NCBI RefSeq assembly: GCF_016918735.1
Contig: NZ_JAFFPR010000059.1
Coordinates: 1-28,579, forward strand
Direction of reading: 5' to 3'
Source: Leptospira abararensis
GTDB taxonomy: Bacteria; Spirochaetota; Leptospiria; Leptospirales; Leptospiraceae
DNA: 28,579 nt
This document shows, piece by piece, positions 1 to 8,003 of the stretch (position 1 is its first letter; each line of letters opens with the position of its first letter). The notes under the pieces were generated by a model. That model ran no database searches and was not told the origin of the DNA. It was given only the letters and a program-made list of their open reading frames with translations. The translations under genes and the position numbers were made by a program.

Positions 1-16
1 GTTATACGAATGAGAA

Positions 17-1138
17 TTGCCATTTGCATCTTTAACAATCCTTGCTACCGGAAGTTCTCCTCAAATTCCAAAATCCATAACACCAGATATGGTGGGAGTT
101 TTTAGTTTACGTGCTAAAACTGATGCAGATCGCATCAAAGGTTTTTTTGTTCCTGATTCCCACGCTCTGATTGTAGGTGGTGGACTTCTTGGTTTGGAAC
201 TTGCTGCGGCATTAAAATCTCTAAATGTAAAAGTCACTGTTCTAGTTCGAACGGATCGGTTGATGTCCAAACAGTTGGATGTTGTGGCTTGTGAGATTTT
301 AAAAGAAGAGATCCTAAATCGTGAAATCGAAGTACTTTTTAATTCAGAAATTGCGAAAGTCAATGGGTATGGTCGCATCACCAATGTGGAGTTAAAGGAT
401 GGAAGAAAACTTTATCCCGATGGAATTGTTTATGCGATGGGAACCAGTCCCAATTTGCACTTAGCGAAAGGGTTAGGGTTTGATTTGGGTGAGGGAATTA
501 AGGTAAATGAATTTTTACAAACCAGTGATCCGGATATTTATGCCATTGGAGAAGTGGCGGAACATACCAGTGGCGTTTACGGAACGGTTCTTGCAGCTGA
601 AGAACAAGCGGAAGTCGCCGCCTCACATATATTTGGTTATAAATACAAAACTTATTCTGGATCTTTACATTCTAATCTTTTAAAAATTCCTGGCCTCGAG
701 TTGGTATCACTACGGCTTCCGGGTGTTTCATTTGAAAATCTATCTGATGAATACGAAGAAATTGTATTTTTAGATCGTAAAAGAAGGCGTTATAAAAAAT
801 GCATTGTGAAGGGTGATAAACTCGTTGGTGCCATACTCATTGGAGATAAAGCCGAATTTGTTGAATATAAAAACTTGATTGCGAGTGGGGTGGAACTTGG
901 GGACAAACGAGGGAAATTACTTTCGGGAGGAACCACCACCAAACCACAAAAAGGTGCTCTTGTCTGTTCATGTAATAGTGTAGGTCGGGGGAATATCGAA
1001 GAAGAATTCAAAAATGGTGCCAACAATTTAGAATCCATTATGACAACAACCGGTGCCGGCACTGGATGTGGAAGTTGTCGTCCTGAAGTAAACAAAATCA
1101 TCCGAGAGATGGTGATTCAGCAGAACGAATCTGTTTAG
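17..1138 (+). CDS. NAD(P)H/FAD-dependent oxidoreductase with C-terminal [2Fe-2S] domain (NirB/NasB-like), 5' end missing
   Basis: This is the C-terminal three quarters of a pyridine-nucleotide:disulfide-type flavoprotein like the electron-transfer part of assimilatory nitrite reductase. Counting from a TTG at 17, the NAD(P)H Rossmann motif GGGLLGLE lies at about residues 54-62. The C-terminal FAD-contact motif (DPDIYAIGE) is near residue 170. A BFD-type [2Fe-2S] module closes the protein, with Cys317, Cys319, Cys351 and Cys354. The N-terminal FAD-binding fold of roughly 100 residues is absent. The sequence just before LTILATGSSP, the usual end of that fold, still looks coding back to base 14, but bases 11-13 are an in-frame TGA. 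The gene therefore probably began left of the window and is interrupted near base 11, or has a frameshift there. The TTG at 17 is not a credible biological start. The family call is firm; the exact physiological partner is not known. Confidence 0.8.
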   Translation: MPFASLTILATGSSPQIPKSITPDMVGVFSLRAKTDADRIKGFFVPDSHALIVGGGLLGLELAAALKSLNVKVTVLVRTDRLMSKQLDVVACEILKEEILNREIEVLFNSEIAKVNGYGRITNVELKDGRKLYPDGIVYAMGTSPNLHLAKGLGFDLGEGIKVNEFLQTSDPDIYAIGEVAEHTSGVYGTVLAAEEQAEVAASHIFGYKYKTYSGSLHSNLLKIPGLELVSLRLPGVSFENLSDEYEEIVFLDRKRRRYKKCIVKGDKLVGAILIGDKAEFVEYKNLIASGVELGDKRGKLLSGGTTTKPQKGALVCSCNSVGRGNIEEEFKNGANNLESIMTTTGAGTGCGSCRPEVNKIIREMVIQQNESV

Positions 1139-1181
1139 CTGATTTGATTAGAATCGGGTAAATTTAAGATTTACTTGATAA

Positions 1182-1196
1182 TGAGACCTGATCTCA
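1182..1196. promoter_or_regulatory. Fur-like inverted repeat TGAGA-N5-TCTCA upstream of the PepSY gene
   Basis: TGAGACCTGATCTCA has perfect 5-bp arms around a 5-bp centre. It sits 37 bp before the GTG start of the PepSY-type gene and is flanked by ATAA to the left and ATTAT to the right. The same TGAGA-N5-TCTCA arrangement occurs at 5269-5283, at the start of the TonB receptor gene. It resembles the 7-1-7 inverted repeat bound by Fur-family repressors. Regulator identity is inferred. Confidence 0.5.
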
Positions 1197-1233
1197 GTAT
1201 TATGGCTCTATCCCCTCTTGGAGTCGATCTTTC

Positions 1234-2328
1234 GTGAAGGCTAAAACTTGGTATCAGTTGCATATGGTTCTCGGAATTTTTGGAGCCAGTTTCCTTTTGG
1301 TTTTGGGTCTGACTGGATCTTTATTGGTCTATGGAAAGGAAATTCAATCTCTTACTGGCTCTTATTCTATTTCGGTAGAGCCGGATCGTCTTCCTATCGA
1401 TACTTTATACAAACAGTTGTTAAGCCAAGTTCCGGAGGGAAGTGTTGCAGGTTGGTTGGTTTCCGACTTAAATGACCAAGCCGACCAAGTTTGGTTTCAT
1501 AATTTAGAAAACCCTAGCCGTGAATCTGTCTACTTAATCAATCCATATAATGGCAAGGTAATTGGAATAATGAAAGAGGATCGAAGTGATAGCCTCTATG
1601 GTTTTTTACTTGTTTTGCACTATAGTCTTTTTCTTGGTGGGGTGGGTTATTTTTTAACGGGATGTTTTGCTCTTATTTATTTGTTTTTGGTGATTAGTGG
1701 GATCAAACTTTACAAACGATTCTGGGTGAGTTTGTTTCGCCTTCGATGGAAAGAAAGCGCCCAAATCCTTTTTTCCGACTTGCATAAGTTTGTTGGTATT
1801 AATGCAGTTTGGTTCCATTTGATTTTAGCAATCACTGGTGGATGGTGGAGTTTGCGAGACACAGTGATCCTTACTTTTCCAGAAGAAAAAGTAGTCCATC
1901 ATCTCTGGAGTAAGGAAGATTCAATCAATCAATTGGTAGAACAAACGAAAATAGAAATCCCTGGGTTTCGTTTGGGATATGTTTCTTTTCCACACCATTC
2001 CAAAGAAGAACCAATTGGAATTTATGGGAATCGTTTTGATTCCTCTGGGTTGGAAAGTCGTTACGGTTCCTATATTCGGTATGATGTGAAATCCAAACAA
2101 ATATTTGATAAAGTCGATATGTCTAAAGAAAGATTTTTGAATCGAGTATTGGATTCATTTCGTCCTCTACATTTCGGGACATTTGCAAATCATTTGAGTA
2201 AGGTAGTTTGGGTGATCGGGGGACTTTCGCCAGCGATTCTTGCTTTTAGTGGCGTTAGTATATTTTATATAAAGAGAAAGAATAAAAGAAGAAGAACCCA
2301 AAAAATTCCTTTGAGTTCCTCTGTGTGA
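1234..2328 (+). CDS. PepSY-associated transmembrane protein (PiuB/FsrB-like, putative iron-siderophore reductase)
   Basis: This 364-residue inner-membrane protein has the layout of the PepSY_TM family. TM1 is near residues 12-33. An extracytoplasmic PepSY-like segment follows, then TM helices near 125-155, 190-210 and 325-350, and a basic tail (KRKNKRRR). Conserved histidines lie at helix ends (LHMVLG, LHYSLF, DLHKF, WFHLIL, LHFGTF), as expected of haem-binding members. Several relatives reduce ferric siderophores after import. The start is GTG, with GGAG about 10 nt upstream and no better ATG in frame. The tiny ATG frame at 1202-1237 is ignored. The gene converges on the TonB-receptor operon, with stop codons 7 bp apart, and carries a Fur-like palindrome upstream. 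Both points fit an iron-uptake role, which remains inferred. Confidence 0.8.
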   Translation: MKAKTWYQLHMVLGIFGASFLLVLGLTGSLLVYGKEIQSLTGSYSISVEPDRLPIDTLYKQLLSQVPEGSVAGWLVSDLNDQADQVWFHNLENPSRESVYLINPYNGKVIGIMKEDRSDSLYGFLLVLHYSLFLGGVGYFLTGCFALIYLFLVISGIKLYKRFWVSLFRLRWKESAQILFSDLHKFVGINAVWFHLILAITGGWWSLRDTVILTFPEEKVVHHLWSKEDSINQLVEQTKIEIPGFRLGYVSFPHHSKEEPIGIYGNRFDSSGLESRYGSYIRYDVKSKQIFDKVDMSKERFLNRVLDSFRPLHFGTFANHLSKVVWVIGGLSPAILAFSGVSIFYIKRKNKRRRTQKIPLSSSV

Positions 2329-2335
2329 TTTTAAT

Positions 2336-2899
2336 TTACTGCCAACACTTACTTGGATCGTAACAAACATAAGTTCCTTTGAATCTTTCACAAGCTTCTT
2401 TGGCACTCTTTAAATCCGTTACTCCATAGTATGCGTTTGCAGGAATTAAATATTTATGTTCTCCCTCGGTAGTGTAAGCATAAGGGATCAAATCGTTGAT
2501 ACCGTCGACTCCGTCATAATGACAAGCTGCTACTTTATTTGTGATCGCACAAGGTCCACTCAGTCTTTCTACTACTATTTCAATTCCAATACCGTTTCCA
2601 ATAGTTGTATAAGTCTGTTCCATATCTTTTTCCCACTCAGCTTGTTTCTCTAAGTAGGCAGTAGAATACTCCCGGCAAAACAAATGAGGCCCATTTTTGA
2701 TACTAAATCTATGGCTATAAGCAACATTCAGTCCAAGTCTTTGTGCTTCACTCATACTGTTTGCATTAATTTGTTGTAGCGCTAACATGGAAACCAGATC
2801 GTCACTGGTAACTTTTGACTCGGGATCAAACAAATCACATTGGAATGTTAAGAGTCCAATGATAATTAGGGTGAGAAGGGTTTTTAATTTTGTTTTCAT
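2336..2899 (-). CDS. Hypothetical lipoprotein, second gene of the TonB-receptor operon
   Basis: This 187-residue protein has a lysine-rich N-terminus, a hydrophobic stretch (residues 8-18) and a spirochaete-type lipobox LTFQC with lipidated Cys21. The mature part has six further cysteines, at the FCREY, GPCAI, AACHY, EACERF, YVCYD and KCWQ segments, so disulfides are possible. I do not recognise a named domain. The start ATG at 2899 has GGAG about 7 nt upstream and lies 16 nt past the receptor stop codon, so the two genes are almost certainly co-transcribed. A surface or periplasmic accessory role in uptake by the receptor is a guess from position only. Confidence 0.75.
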   Translation of the reverse strand: MKTKLKTLLTLIIIGLLTFQCDLFDPESKVTSDDLVSMLALQQINANSMSEAQRLGLNVAYSHRFSIKNGPHLFCREYSTAYLEKQAEWEKDMEQTYTTIGNGIGIEIVVERLSGPCAITNKVAACHYDGVDGINDLIPYAYTTEGEHKYLIPANAYYGVTDLKSAKEACERFKGTYVCYDPSKCWQ

Positions 2900-2915
2900 A
2901 TTTTTCTCCAGAAAT

Positions 2916-5297
2916 TTAAATTTTATAAGTTAACATAAATCCGTAGGTTTTTGGTGCACCTGGTACTGCTTGAAATGTTCCATCAATATAAGATGTGAAG
3001 TAATAGCGATCGTTCATATTGTTCATGTATAGGTAGGCCGAGATGGTATCGGTTTCATATCCGATTCGTGAATTGATCACATAATATGGGTCGCTATAGA
3101 CTGTGTTATCTGCTGCGAAATACATTTGGCCAACAGCTTGGAATTCACCGCGGAAAAACATTCCATATTCGTTTCTGTATTGGAGGTAACTTACAATATC
3201 GTATTTAGGAATGAAATGAACCCACTTCCCATTGAAGTCTCGATTCAGAACAGAATCGTAAAATTTATTAAAAATCCCTTCCGTATAACCTGCAGAAAGT
3301 CCTAGTTTTGCATCTTTATGTGGTTTGATAAATGTTTCTAATTCATAACCTCTGATGGTAACTAGTTCTGCGTTGAGGTTTATGTATTGAGAGAGGTTGA
3401 CGGCTCGAACTACATGAAAGTCTTGTGTTTCCGTATAAAACTGAGTGTATTTTAAACCGAACTTCCCTTTAAAAAATTCTGATTTGACTCCGGCTTCAAT
3501 GGTATCGTTGATTTCCGGTTTGAATGTTGCTTTGTCTGGAATATTAACTACCGTGCTATAACCGGCATTTTTATAACCACGACTAAATCCAATAAAAAAC
3601 ATTAGGTTTTCTATTGGTTTGTAGTCGAAAATAAACCTAGATACGTTGTAGTTGTAACGATTGTTAATTGTATATGGATCTGACAAAAGTTTTGTCTCGC
3701 CGGATGGATTAATCGGAGAAAATCCTATCACTTGTTCGGTATGAGAAATACGACTTTCTTGTCGTTCTAGTCGCGATCCTATAGTGATTGTAAATTTTTC
3801 TGCAAAAGTGTAACTGTTATGAGTATAGAAACTAACGTTACGATCCTGCACTCTAGAAACATTGTTTTCTCGAGCGGGAGCACGAAGGCCACCAAAGTCA
3901 GTACCTACATACATTTGAACCCGATGTTCTCTGGATTGATCTATATTTGTAATTTTGTTTGAGGCATAAATTCCAGCTTTGAATTGGAGCGGATCATGTT
4001 TGTCTTTGGATTCAATATAAACATCGTTGAGAAAGGTTGTGGCCTTTTCAACATAGATAGACCGATGTTGATCTGTTGTGGTAAAGTCGGAATCAGCAGT
4101 GATAGGGTCAATGTCCATCTTACGAATTGCTGATGCTGTCTTTAGATTGGCATTAGGTAATTTTGTGGTCGTTGCTAGTGAATATGTGTTTCCAGTAACA
4201 TTGCTTTTCCCTTCATAGTCCCAGTAAACTTTTCTATCTCCATTGACTCTGTTGGTATATGTTCCATATAACTTGGCACAGTTGGATGGCATGGCAACAC
4301 AACCTTGCAACAAAGCTTTTTCTCTTTCTGACTTAGCACCTAAATAATTTACTAAGTTTAAAGATCCGTCGTCGAAACTTTCTGCACTGACCTGTAAATC
4401 TGCTTCAAAAATTTCATTGGGAGTAAAGAACAGACGGAATCGACCTGCCTTTCCTTTTCTGCCATCCGGATGAGTTTTATAAATCTCTACCGGTAGTTCA
4501 TAGGGGCGATTCGTTGGATAATAAAAGCCAGTTACATTCGATAGATATCCTTCTCGTTCCGTTGTTTTCCCAGCGATTCCAAAAAATAATTTATCTTTGA
4601 TGATGGGGGCATTGTAATAAGCAGATGTTTCTTGTTTTTTATAATTCCCTGCATCATAAGTAATTTTTCCCTCGGCGACGTTGGTTGGTTTTTTTGTTCG
4701 AATTTCAACCACACCACCTTGAAAGTTTTTTCCAAATAATGTAGCTTGGCTTCCTCGATAAACTTCAATGTTTTCTAATCCATATAACTCTGTGTTTAGC
4801 GCCACATTGTCGTTAAGTGGAATTCCATCTAAAATCAAACCAACAGCAGGTTCACTGAATGCAATACTCCGCATTCCTCTAATGTTGAAATAAGTAAAGT
4901 TCCGTGATCCAGAATCAATGATTGAAAAATTGGGAACCTGTTTGTCGATGTCGTTCGTCCGGTTGATTCCAGCGTCCTGAATTTCTTGTTCGTTCAATCG
5001 GCTAATGCTATTAGGAGTCCGAAGGATCTCTCTGTCTCTCGGGTCTTTTTTGCCAGTAACACGAATTCCTTGTTCTACTGGTTTTGTTCCCGAATTGGGA
5101 ACGGGATCCGTCTCGTTTGGAAGAGGTTGCGGAATTTTCTCCTTAGTCTGTGGGAGGAGGGGTGCCCCCAATAAGAAAGAAACAAGAAGGAAGGAGGAAA
5201 GTATGAATTTGTATTGCAGGATAGTTCCTTGGAGGAGGGAAAGAGCTTTCCTTAATCCTGTATTTTTATGAGAGTGATTCTCAAAAAGTAAGGTCAT
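2916..5297 (-). CDS. TonB-dependent outer-membrane receptor (siderophore/metal type)
   Basis: The 793-residue protein has a signal peptide with its hydrophobic core at about 32-48. A possible TonB box (IRVTGKK, 78-84) and a plug domain at about 92-205 follow. The plug shows FNIRGMR, VGLILDGIPL and the classic ENIEVYRGSQATLFGKN segment. The rest is a 22-strand-type beta-barrel ending in FMLTYKI. Such receptors import ferric siderophores, haem or other scarce ligands across the outer membrane; the ligand cannot be read from sequence. ATG 5297 has an AAGGA 8 nt upstream but leaves about 30 residues before the signal core. A downstream CTG (residue 27) also follows an AAGGA and would give a more normal signal peptide. 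A Fur-like box lies inside the first codons of the longer form. The gene is transcribed with the lipoprotein at 2336-2899. Confidence 0.92.
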   Translation of the reverse strand: MTLLFENHSHKNTGLRKALSLLQGTILQYKFILSSFLLVSFLLGAPLLPQTKEKIPQPLPNETDPVPNSGTKPVEQGIRVTGKKDPRDREILRTPNSISRLNEQEIQDAGINRTNDIDKQVPNFSIIDSGSRNFTYFNIRGMRSIAFSEPAVGLILDGIPLNDNVALNTELYGLENIEVYRGSQATLFGKNFQGGVVEIRTKKPTNVAEGKITYDAGNYKKQETSAYYNAPIIKDKLFFGIAGKTTEREGYLSNVTGFYYPTNRPYELPVEIYKTHPDGRKGKAGRFRLFFTPNEIFEADLQVSAESFDDGSLNLVNYLGAKSEREKALLQGCVAMPSNCAKLYGTYTNRVNGDRKVYWDYEGKSNVTGNTYSLATTTKLPNANLKTASAIRKMDIDPITADSDFTTTDQHRSIYVEKATTFLNDVYIESKDKHDPLQFKAGIYASNKITNIDQSREHRVQMYVGTDFGGLRAPARENNVSRVQDRNVSFYTHNSYTFAEKFTITIGSRLERQESRISHTEQVIGFSPINPSGETKLLSDPYTINNRYNYNVSRFIFDYKPIENLMFFIGFSRGYKNAGYSTVVNIPDKATFKPEINDTIEAGVKSEFFKGKFGLKYTQFYTETQDFHVVRAVNLSQYINLNAELVTIRGYELETFIKPHKDAKLGLSAGYTEGIFNKFYDSVLNRDFNGKWVHFIPKYDIVSYLQYRNEYGMFFRGEFQAVGQMYFAADNTVYSDPYYVINSRIGYETDTISAYLYMNNMNDRYYFTSYIDGTFQAVPGAPKTYGFMLTYKI
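5269..5283. promoter_or_regulatory. Fur-like inverted repeat TGAGA-N5-TCTCA at the start of the TonB receptor gene
   Basis: TGAGAGTGATTCTCA is a near-perfect 7-1-7 inverted repeat (TGAGAGT / ATTCTCA) flanked by T-rich sequence on the left and A-rich sequence on the right. It resembles Fur-family operators and has the same arms as 1182-1196. It falls 14-28 nt inside the reading frame if ATG 5297 is the start, or about 50 nt upstream if translation begins at the CTG near 5219. Confidence 0.55.
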
Positions 5298-5333
5298 ACG
5301 GCCATTCCTTCTGACTCCCCTTCATTTGTCGAG

Positions 5334-5366
5334 AATTAATGAGATAAAGACTCAATCTCATTAATT
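5334..5366. promoter_or_regulatory. Perfect 12-bp inverted repeat in the divergent TonB receptor / DoxX promoter region
   Basis: AATTAATGAGAT (5334-5345) is exactly repeated in inverse at 5355-5366 across a 9-nt spacer (AAAGACTCA). The arms contain TGAGA/TCTCA, as in the two Fur-like boxes. It lies between the divergent genes and could control both. There is no following T-run, so an operator is more likely than a terminator. Confidence 0.5.
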
Positions 5367-5373
5367 TGGGATT

Positions 5374-5393
5374 TCCCGAAGATCGATTCGGGA
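5374..5393. promoter_or_regulatory. 7-bp palindrome in the 5' region of the DoxX-like gene
   Basis: TCCCGAAGATCGATTCGGGA has perfect TCCCGAA/TTCGGGA arms around GATCGA and lies 36 bp before ATG 5430. It could be an operator half of the divergent promoter or a leader hairpin. Nothing shows which. Confidence 0.3.
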
Positions 5394-5429
5394 CCGGATC
5401 TATGGACCGTATTTTTAGTCTAATTTACC

Positions 5430-5861
5430 ATGAATCAAGTAACCACAACCGAAAGGACTCTCTTTCAAACCGTTTTACGTATTTTACTCGGGGCCTTTCT
5501 GGCCTTCGCTGGAACTGGCCACCTAACATGGCATAGAACTGAGTTTTTGGCTCAAGTACCAACTTGGTTACCGATTAATGCCGATTTAGTGGTATTATTG
5601 TCCGGTGTGGTAGAAATCAGTTTAGGATTGTCTCTTCTCTTTCTTCGCAGCAAACAAGTGCAAGTTGGTTGGATCGTTGCTTTGTTTTTTGTATTAATAT
5701 TTCCTGGAAATATTTCGCAATATATGAATGGAATTAGTGCTTTTGGTTTGGATACCGATAGGGCACGTTTGATTCGTTTATTCTTTCAACCTGTCCTTGT
5801 TCTTTGGGCTCTTTGGAGTTGTGGGTCATGGCAAAACTTTCGAGCAAAGAGTAAAACTTAA
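5430..5861 (+). CDS. DoxX-like small membrane protein
   Basis: This 143-residue protein has four predicted TM helices (about 13-33, 49-69, 77-95 and 110-132). It shows the DoxX-like pattern: RILLGAFLAFAGTGHLTW after helix 1, VVLLSGVVEISLGLSL in helix 2 and FPGNISQY after helix 3. DoxX relatives are small inner-membrane proteins linked to quinone or thiosulfate redox chemistry or detoxification, but most, like this one, have no proven role. It is read divergently from the TonB receptor across a 132-bp region containing two palindromes. The start ATG has no strong Shine-Dalgarno sequence. Confidence 0.7.
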   Translation: MNQVTTTERTLFQTVLRILLGAFLAFAGTGHLTWHRTEFLAQVPTWLPINADLVVLLSGVVEISLGLSLLFLRSKQVQVGWIVALFFVLIFPGNISQYMNGISAFGLDTDRARLIRLFFQPVLVLWALWSCGSWQNFRAKSKT

Positions 5862-5927
5862 ACATTAATTTTCGGATTGCCTTTCCATTTAGATAATACT
5901 TTTTGATTGTAATCGGTAGGTAGTATT

Positions 5928-6332
5928 GTGCTTAAAAATAGTTTTTCTATATTAGTTGGATTGGTTTCTGCGATGGTCATCATAATGACTTTTGAATTTC
6001 TGAATTCTTTTTTCGTAAAACCTCCAAACGATGAGATCATTGCTAATCCAGAACTATTAAAAGACTATATGGCAAACCTACCTACAATTGCATACATACC
6101 AGTTTACTTGGGGTATCTGTTTGGATCCTTGGTTAGCGGTATTGTAACGATAAAACTAAGCAAAAACCATAATGCATTTATGGTAATTTTAGTTGGTAGT
6201 CTACTTACTCTTTTTGGCGCTTTCAATTTTTTTATCTTTCTTCCTGGTCAACCACTATGGTTTGTTTCCATTAGTTTGTTATCCTTTCTTCCATTTACTT
6301 GGCTCGGTAAAAAGCTAGTTTCAAAATCATAA
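5928..6332 (+). CDS. Hypothetical four-helix membrane protein
   Basis: This 134-residue hydrophobic protein has likely TM helices near residues 6-28, 54-76, 84-104 and 108-126 and a basic C-terminus. The loop after helix 1 (FVKPPNDEIIANPELLKDYM) is polar and probably periplasmic. I do not recognise the family. It starts with GTG and follows the DoxX-like gene by 66 bp on the same strand, so co-transcription is possible. It ends 4 bp from the convergent CoA-binding gene. Confidence 0.6.
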   Translation: MLKNSFSILVGLVSAMVIIMTFEFLNSFFVKPPNDEIIANPELLKDYMANLPTIAYIPVYLGYLFGSLVSGIVTIKLSKNHNAFMVILVGSLLTLFGAFNFFIFLPGQPLWFVSISLLSFLPFTWLGKKLVSKS

Positions 6333-6336
6333 TCGA

Positions 6337-6747
6337 TTAAAAATAATTTCTATGTTCGATGATGAGGCAGCGATTGGAGACAACCCGAATCCCAGCCTCT
6401 TCTGCCCTTTTTTCAGCTTCTGGATGAGAAATTCCTAATTGGAGCCAGATTACTTCTGTTCCACCGAGGCTTAAAATTTCGTCTATCACTTCAGGGATTT
6501 TATCGGAGCTTCGAAAAACATCGATAAATCGCCGATCTTCTTTTGGTATCTCTTTTAGGCTTTTGTAAATAGTGAATCCACCTACATTATGTTCTTTGGG
6601 ATAGGTTCCGACTACTTCCCATCCTTTATCCCGAATGTAGACAGGAACATAATGACTTGGTTTGGATGGATCATTGCTTAGTCCGTATACTGTAATTTTT
6701 TGATAAGACTTAAGGAGGGATTTAATCTCGGAATCTGCTACATTCAT
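6337..6747 (-). CDS. CoA-binding domain protein (YccU/COG1832 type)
   Basis: This 136-residue protein has a single Rossmann-like CoA-binding domain. ITVYGLSNDPSKPSHYVPVY is the nucleotide-binding loop. FIDVFRSSDKIPEVIDEIL, VIWLQLGI and the C-terminal NRCLIIEH are family hallmarks. Stand-alone members bind CoA or acyl-CoA; their physiological role is poorly defined. The frame stays open upstream to 6834, but that would overlap the next gene and add unconserved residues. ATG 6747 gives the family's usual length and a 44-bp gap to the DUF1554 gene upstream. No clear Shine-Dalgarno sequence is seen. Confidence 0.85.
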   Translation of the reverse strand: MNVADSEIKSLLKSYQKITVYGLSNDPSKPSHYVPVYIRDKGWEVVGTYPKEHNVGGFTIYKSLKEIPKEDRRFIDVFRSSDKIPEVIDEILSLGGTEVIWLQLGISHPEAEKRAEEAGIRVVSNRCLIIEHRNYF

Positions 6748-6791
6748 AGAGAAAGTATAAAGGATGGATTGGAAATTGCAAGTGGGGAAAG

Positions 6792-7745
6792 TTATTGTTC
6801 CACACAAATCAATTGTTGGATATTCGCATTGCAAGGTTCAGGAGCCCAACCGGTGGTGATAACAGTAACAGATGTTGAATTGCCTTGCCCCATGATCCCA
6901 TTATAGGTTCCTAAATTGCTAGACCATTGGTTACAAGTATTACTTGTGTTCGTCGTCCAATCTGCATTGAGACCCGTCCAATACTTTGAATTGGCGGAAA
7001 ATCTTGTAGTTAATGTAGAAATAAATAAACCACCTGAACTTGTTGTTCCAATTGTACCTTCAGGTTGGTAATATGCTCTATTGGGTGCGAAGATCCAATT
7101 GATTTGACCATCACCAAGATTGGCGCTGACAGATGCTCTTCTCGTAACTCCATCGACTACCATTGCCTTGTAGGTCCCTGTACCTGGGTAATTCCCGTCA
7201 GTGGAACAAAGTGTGTCAAAACTGACTGCGCTGCCTGGATTGGGAGCATAACCAGAATTAGAGAGGAAAATTCTACAAGGGTTACAGGAAATCACACAAG
7301 AGATGGATACAGAATTGATATCGGAATTTTTGATAAAACCTTCTCCGTTTGTGACAGTACAAATTAGGCCTACCGGTTGGTTTGCCACCTTGACTGAATA
7401 ATTCGATCCTGCTGTTACTTGATTGATAAATGAAAATTTGGTACTATTCTGATCGATTACTAAAGAAGAGAATTCGTTTAATCTAAGTTTAAGCCCTGAA
7501 CTTGTGAGTCCTGTGATCGAACCTGAAACTGAATAGGGGATGAAGTTGGAAATATAATCTTTTCCACATAGTGGAGAAGAATCTTTGGTGATTACCTTAG
7601 AAATTTGAATTTCTTTAAAAGCGTTTGAATTTGGATCACAGGGGTTATTGGACGCAAAAGGTTGGCAGTTGACGATTATCGAAAAAGTTAATAAGGTTAC
7701 TGGCATTAGAGTCAAATACAGATGTAAGAGCTTCCGTTGGTTCAT
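6792..7745 (-). CDS. DUF1554 lipoprotein (Leptospira-type surface protein)
   Basis: The 317-residue protein has a signal peptide (core about 12-24), lipobox IVNC and lipid-anchored Cys27. Residues about 70-150 form an Ig-like or beta-rich module (SGSITGLTSSGLKLRLN ... VTNGEGF) seen in many Leptospira lipoproteins. Residues about 158-317 are a DUF1554 domain: IFLSNSGY, GTGTYKAMVVDGVTRRA, YWTGLNADWTT, CNQWSS and the terminal LICVEQ. DUF1554 has a C-type-lectin/endostatin-like fold and is largely confined to leptospires. Its ligand is unknown. The many cysteines are probably disulfide-paired. A TTGACA hexamer lies 31-36 bp upstream of the start codon on the minus strand (7776-7781), but no good -10 is matched to it. 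Confidence 0.88.
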   Translation of the reverse strand: MNQRKLLHLYLTLMPVTLLTFSIIVNCQPFASNNPCDPNSNAFKEIQISKVITKDSSPLCGKDYISNFIPYSVSGSITGLTSSGLKLRLNEFSSLVIDQNSTKFSFINQVTAGSNYSVKVANQPVGLICTVTNGEGFIKNSDINSVSISCVISCNPCRIFLSNSGYAPNPGSAVSFDTLCSTDGNYPGTGTYKAMVVDGVTRRASVSANLGDGQINWIFAPNRAYYQPEGTIGTTSSGGLFISTLTTRFSANSKYWTGLNADWTTNTSNTCNQWSSNLGTYNGIMGQGNSTSVTVITTGWAPEPCNANIQQLICVEQ

Positions 7746-7900
7746 ATCTTAGTCTTGATTGAATCGTTTTATTAATGTCAATAAATTGCAATGAAATATC
7801 GATCATCGTTATGTTTTATTCACTTGAACGTTTTATTGGATATACCTCAATCTTTCCCGTGGCTCTGGCCGGAAAAATTAGATCATCCTTCTTTTGTGAG

Positions 7901-7923
7901 GTGGTAACCTAACTTGTTACCAC
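7901..7923. promoter_or_regulatory. 8-bp inverted repeat GTGGTAAC-N7-GTTACCAC
   Basis: Perfect 8-bp arms flank CTAACTT. No T-run follows on either strand, so an intrinsic terminator is unlikely and an operator is the better reading. It lies about 155 bp from the DUF1554 start and 265 bp from the DUF4334 start. Confidence 0.45.
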
Positions 7924-8003
7924 ACGCGGGAACATAATTGCTATCTCTCGATCAGAACTTGGTAGAACAAATGGTGGTGATTGAATCGAATCCTAATTTT
8001 GCC

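Noticed and set aside
1..10. GTTATACGAA at the left edge, identical to the core next to repeat A (19733-19742)
   Set aside because: A shared 10-mer is expected by chance in a window this size, and no repeat body or inverse core accompanies it.
1202..1237. Tiny ATG frame ending at the PepSY GTG, as a leader peptide
   Set aside because: Only 11 codons, no clear ribosome site and no regulatory codon pattern.
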